A stretch of DNA of 64,000 nt. It comes from Nemopilema nomurai (Eukaryota; Cnidaria; Scyphozoa; Rhizostomeae; Rhizostomatidae). The position numbers and the translations under genes are program-made. The notes beneath the pieces were generated by a model that did not search any database, was not told the origin of the DNA, and saw only the letters and a list, made by a program, of their open reading frames with translations. The number at the start of each line of letters is the position of its first letter. Positions within the stretch are counted from its first letter, which is position 1. Location: NCBI GenBank assembly GCA_003864495.1, contig ML133487.1, positions 434,001 through 498,000 of the forward strand, read 5' to 3'. This document shows, one piece after another, positions 58,885 to 64,000 of the stretch.

Positions 58885-61800
58885 CTTTGCAGCACCGAAG
58901 ACACCTCTCTCTTGAGTTTACTTCCCCAGGCTGCAGTGGAATATCGATTTAAAGTTGCAGCTGCGTCTGACAAGATGTCCTTCAGCCACCGTTGTATGGA
59001 AATGACACGATCAGCAAACTCTGCTAGTGCGTTTTTTATCGCCTTAACGTCGCCATCCAAATATCATCGGCTGGACATGATCCCAAAAACGAAATCGGAA
59101 CACTTCAGCAGAACGCGCTGGGAATTTGAGAGAGTTAAACGGGTTCGCTACAACAATCGTTTCAATAAACACCAGCACAATGAATGGGAATTTTCCGCTG
59201 GTTCAAAGCAAAACCCAACAGCACCGACACAGGTCTTGTAATCAATGCTGTTCTTCTTGCTCTGTCCGCTTTCTGCTTATTCAAAAATGCAAATGTTTTT
59301 CCATGATTCAATTAAATACCAACACAAAAACTCTGTCAAAAGTAACTGTTGATACTACTTGTTAGCATAGACTTCTTGTTCTTTTTTAGCTTTGTTTGTC
59401 TTGATTCGAATTACTTCTCGCGACACACTTGGCACAACGAAGGCTGTGGGCATTTTCACCTGGTCGTCTTTGTGTGATGCAACAAAACCAGTCACGTGCT
59501 TCGCAAGAAGAAATCGAGTAGTTTTGCGACTAGACAGTGAGACCCGACGCGAAACGAAGGTTCCTTTTGAATCAACAACTTGACAATAAAAGTGTCGAAG
59601 GGAGGATTGTTCGCCAATAGGCGTTAACAAGAACAAATGTTCTTCAACCACCAGTTACTTGTGAGAATCTTGCTGTTGACTAAGATCTTTTCTCTTCTCG
59701 ATTCTCTGTAAATAAATACTAAATACCTATAATATCGTGGTCATTGTCCAAAGCATTCAACGTAACCCTACCGACCTTTGATATCGTAGCGCCAACGCTA
59801 GAGTATTCCCATTGCCAATCAGCACTGATGTACAGGTTGTTTCAAAGCCGTTTCGTTGATTGTGCAATGAACTGTACCGAACGTTAGAACTGTCGATGCG
59901 TCCCAAAGGCAGCCTTCTCTCTGCTTCGGCTCCCAACAACAGCCTCTCGTGGTAGAGTGCGCGAGTATATATCGCACTCGGATGACCGTCAGCGACTTTC
60001 GTCCGAGATCTGCTCACAGCAACTTCCCACGGCAGGCGCTACTCTCAATCCACCATTCACACGGGCGGACGTTTTCACCAAGGATGTCATCTATTAACCA
60101 TAAATTACGTGGATCAATCGGTACGACCATAAGTTGGCTTGCTAGTTTCCCATGATTAAATCGGAGCCCTACGTCACCTTCAACTCTAACAGATTTAAAG
60201 TATCCAGTGATTAAAAGTGGCAAAATTGCGCTTTTCTACTAAGATGTTGCGTGTGTGCAAAAATGCACTGACTTCGAGGAGCTTTGAAGCTGCAAAAATG
60301 TCACTTCAACCGTCTTGTCCTCGCAGGAATTTAGCCACAACAGGGAAGAAAAGTGAAATTCAAGATTATCGCCGCCAGACCTGAATTCCATTCAACAAAT
60401 AAAGCAGTCTCTTGCAAGTGAACAAGTTGTCAACCAATCTTGAAATGCCGAGACTTCTAATCGCAAAATGTATATAACAAGGACTGCTACTTGCGCTTGT
60501 TAATCAGCGAAGAGCGAACTGAAACTCTCGCACAGCAAAGATGTAAAGCCATGTACAAATGTATCACGAAGAATGACGTCTTTCCTCTCAATGCAGCTTG
60601 GAGTCTAACACGATCGATCCAAACTTTCTGATAGCCAACTTTTACTGTCAATACCAGCGACGATTTTCTTTTGACAGGTAGAATCAGATGTCTAAACAAG
60701 GAGGGTCACAGAGATTGACTCAGCTGAAACCAAATGAAATGTCCGAAATTCTACACATGAAGATCCAGAACGGCAAAAGAATCCCTTCACCTGCTTTCCA
60801 TGGCAATTGGTGCGTGTTGCTCATCGTCACATGACAATCAGCATATTGGTGCTAATGAATAGGATTCAAGGTATCTCTGCAGAACAGCAATAGCACCTAT
60901 TCATGCTTGTCTTTGTAGTAGTAGTCTCGGTGAGCAAATGGCAAGAGCCATTCAGTTGTCGCTGATTCAATGCTGATTAGCGCCACTCCAAAATGCGCAG
61001 TGACCTAACAACGGCTACACACGATTCAATAGCACTCGAAACAAGAAAAAACCACGCCGTTTCCATGGGACGCGTATAAAAGCTCGCTGATTGAAATTTC
61101 AGATCGCAATGGCTCTTGTTGATAAATAACAGATTTTTCTACAGTGTAAAATTGCAGTTGACGACGCGAGTTTTACCGTGTTTAATAATTCAGGTTCGTT
61201 ACGGCCTGTTGTCCTGTAGAAATGATGAATAAGAAACAATAGGCTGGTGGAGATGCTTCACTCAATGCTGACGATGATGGGGGAAAGCCTTTTATACGCA
61301 GCTTTGATAACTTGCCAAATGAGGAATCATAATATTCATAATAACTGCCCGTAGAAATTTTCTTTGGATTTTTGGTTCAGAAGTAACACTGATGTTGTAT
61401 TGGGCTCCAAAAAGGGTTAATCACAAATTATGGTCTGTGGAAAATATGAATGCTAATATTATCATAAATGACAGTATGTCAATAGTGTTATCATCTGTAA
61501 CCAATGTTATCGTTATATTTTATTATTATTTCTTCGTGATGCCACAATTTCCCTTGACATCGATGGCGATGCAAAAATTTATCATTGCATTTCAATTTTT
61601 AACATTCGTTACTTTGTAGTAATTGCATCACTAAATCATTAATATTAATTTGTATTAATATCATATGTTAATGACAATATTCATGATCATATGGTTTGCG
61701 TGATCATATTCACTAAATATATGGCTCTGCAACCAAAAATATATTACCAATTATTTTTTAAATCTGAAAGCAACCTTAAAACAATATTATAACAAGATAA

Positions 61801-64000
61801 ATATGAAACTTATGCAGCGAATAGTTTCTTCAATGAAAAGCAATCCATGGCATATATATAGATATGTTGCTGTTTTGAAAGCAAGAATAGAATAGAAAGC
61901 AAGCTCAGGATAGAGAACCTAACAACATACATCAATTATCAACAAGTCGAGGAATTTTCACGCGACAAATATCACAGGCTTGATTAAACTACTGGGTGTA
62001 ATGAACTTTCTGTTGCTGTTGTCGAATTGGCGCGAAGCTTTAAATAGCATCATTGCCAATGAGGCAAGCTACCATGTGTTATCTACTTCGTTTACTGGAG
62101 TCAGTTATCGACAGATCAACAGTAACAGATGGCGTGGAACTCCAGTAACAGATGGCGTGGAACTCCAGTAACAGATGGCGTAGACATCCAGTAAGAGAAT
62201 GCATCGAGCCCAGAACAAACGTTCAACAACAGTCTGTCAAAAAGTCGATTGCCCAAATGGTAATACTTGCAGATCAAACAAAACTTCTCAATAAATAAGC
62301 AATAAAGAATTGGACAATCACATCATTGTTTGACAAAGCTTTTGGCTGGTAGTTGAACAAATATATTCTAAGCTGATTAACAGAAAAGCGATGTTCATCA
62401 AATTAATTTCAGTTTACCGGTAGCGAAAGCAGTCGGTCATGTCGCTTCGCTGATTGATAACAACGCTTAAGAAACAGGCAAATAATGTTTTCAGTGCAAA
62501 ACAAACAGATTGCAGAATAGTACATTCACACTTGTTTCTTACAACTTTTTCTCCTGCGTGATTACTTGCACAAATTCCCTTCCAATGAAAATGAGCATAA
62601 GGGATTCTTTACCAGTCGATCTAGTCATTGTGTCAAACAAGAAATGCATTTGAAGAATGGAGCCACCTCTGCATAAAAAAGCCTAGCGATTTCAGGTTTC
62701 ACATGTCGAACTTAGCAGAGTCAAGAAAATAAAAAAGGCCACAAAGCCACATAGACTGAAAAGTTAGAGAGATCCAACAACATCACCAACTAAAAGAACG
62801 CACCGTCCTAAGATTAGCAAAGTGGCACACTGCCATGTCACAGTGCCTAAAGGAATTGAGGCTGAAATTATGTAGATGCAAAGGTTGGTGCAAATAAAAC
62901 ATGTTTAAGTCGACGAAAGAAATAGACCATTTCAGGAAAAAAATTGGAAATAAAGGTGACAAAAGATATGCAGCGAAAGCATCAGCGAGTTGAATTAGTT
63001 GTTTTGCAATGAGTTTGAAGAGTGTCGAGGGAAAACAATTATTCTAATTGCTAGCAGTTGACGTTTAAAATGGCTTAAAATAACTATTGAGATACTATGG
63101 ATTGCAAAGAAATCAAAGTTACTCGTAAGATGTATTCATAGTGCGGTGTAAAAAGGCAGTTTCTACTTTCTCATTGATTGATCATGAAGTGCAAGATTTT
63201 ACTTGCATAGACTTCTTGTGCTAATTTTAGCATTGATCAGGCCATGGTGATGACTCGAGTCAAAAGACAAGACAACACGAACACGACATAAACAGAGGGG
63301 GCTAAATGTTTTAATGAATGGTCCTTAAAGAAAAATGGAATTAGCATTTTGATTTTAGGACCATTTACATAAAGACGATGATTGACATTGTGCCGTTGAC
63401 TCGGACGCAGCTGTGTTGTTTTATTGCGGCCCAGCAGGACACTGCCGGATTCGAGGCAGATGAGAAATGGTAGCTGTCTGCAAGAAGCTGTGGTAATTAG
63501 GAGAATTCTAGGTATGACGTAACTATCAAGCTGATGTACAGAGTAGAGACTTAGTTAGCGAATCAGAACTGGAAAATCAAGAGGCCACCACATCAGCCAT
63601 TTTAGGATGATAGCAGACCAAGCATAAGAATTTATGAAATTACGTAAATGTTCATTAGCTACTGCCCAATTGACTTTCAGCACAGACTTATGCATTTGAC
63701 GAGAGTTTCAAAATGATTGATTGCAAAAGATCTTGATCAAATTCAAAATATTGGACTCGTAAACACGATGTTCCAGTAATTACATAGACAGCTGGATATT
63801 ATTCTCAAAATTTCAAGAAACATATATTATATTGCTTTGAACAGTTAATGCATTCTGAATACAGCATAAAATTATCCTTATGCAATGTAAATCGCATCAA
63901 TACAGGATAACTTGGGCTTTTTGTCTAAGAGACGATGCTTATGCGGATAATGGGTTGCAAAATCAAACGGGCAATTCCGGGATAAAGCAGCTGGAATGCA
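58885..64000. other. No gene supported; one small tandem repeat
   Basis: AT-rich sequence upstream of the GPCR. Plus-strand frames at 58606-59241 mirror the GPCR exon and run past its start. A minus-strand 98-codon frame (59355-59651) begins with GTG, not ATG, and is unrecognised. I see no RNA gene and no DEAD-box helicase motif. The 23-bp repeat at 62120-62188 is the only structured feature. Confidence 0.45.
62120..62188. repeat. Tandem repeat, 3 units of 23 bp
   Basis: Units CAGTAACAGATGGCGTGGAACTC start at 62120 and 62143, with a slightly diverged third at 62166 (GTAGACATC end) and a degraded partial fourth after 62189. Confidence 0.95.

Noticed and set aside
58606..59241. Plus-strand 211-codon ORF over the GPCR start
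   Set aside because: Antisense shadow of the GC-rich GPCR exon extended into upstream sequence.
59355..59651. Minus-strand 98-codon frame
   Set aside because: Begins with GTG; first ATG leaves only a short peptide; no recognisable motif or splice context.

Overview
This is a window of eukaryotic, almost certainly animal, nuclear DNA. It is AT-rich, and its genes are broken into short exons with canonical GT/AG introns of a few hundred bases. The recognisable proteins (spartin, WDR37, the DDX42 tail, a rhodopsin-class GPCR, a C2-domain protein) are metazoan families. Intron-rich genes, a one-exon GPCR and many small inverted-repeat elements would suit a cnidarian or another early-branching marine invertebrate, but nothing here fixes the species. 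Every gene I can support is on the minus strand. Exon models were built by hand from splice sites, reading phase and remembered family sequence, not from transcripts.

Layout, left to right. 1-9580: a head-to-tail satellite of about 174 bp units (about 55 copies), open at the left edge of the window. 9581-10460: decayed copies of the same unit. 11103-16897: complete spartin (SPART) gene, 14 coding exons, 522 aa, including a 32-nt microexon. 18544-27470: complete WDR37 gene, 15 coding exons, 496 aa; one intron holds a small inverted-repeat element and another holds a GC-rich block with three strong hairpins. 27881-28003: reverse transcriptase scrap of a non-LTR retrotransposon. 29314-45496: a C2-domain gene that appears to have two alternative first parts. 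One is a short cytosolic start with a TATA box at about 36.7 kb. The other is a longer transmembrane start at 40.8-45.5 kb that gives a synaptotagmin-like layout with only one C2 domain.

45497-51963: accessory stretch with a 330-bp inverted-repeat element, a decayed coding relic of unknown family, and a 1343-bp non-autonomous hAT transposon with a perfect 8-bp target-site duplication. 51964-55437: the last four exons of a DDX42-type RNA helicase; the helicase core was not found in the window. 57916-58884: intronless class A GPCR with melanocortin/adenosine-receptor-like features. 58885-64000: no supported gene, only a small 23-bp tandem repeat.

The genes do not form an operon or an obvious pathway: spartin acts in endosome/lipid-droplet biology, WDR37 in PACS-linked trafficking, DDX42 in RNA metabolism, and the GPCR at the cell surface. 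The most unusual signals are the satellite with its conserved 14-bp palindrome and decaying edge, the two-headed C2 gene, the GC-rich hairpin cluster inside WDR37, the cleanly bounded hAT element, and the DDX42 tail lacking its core.
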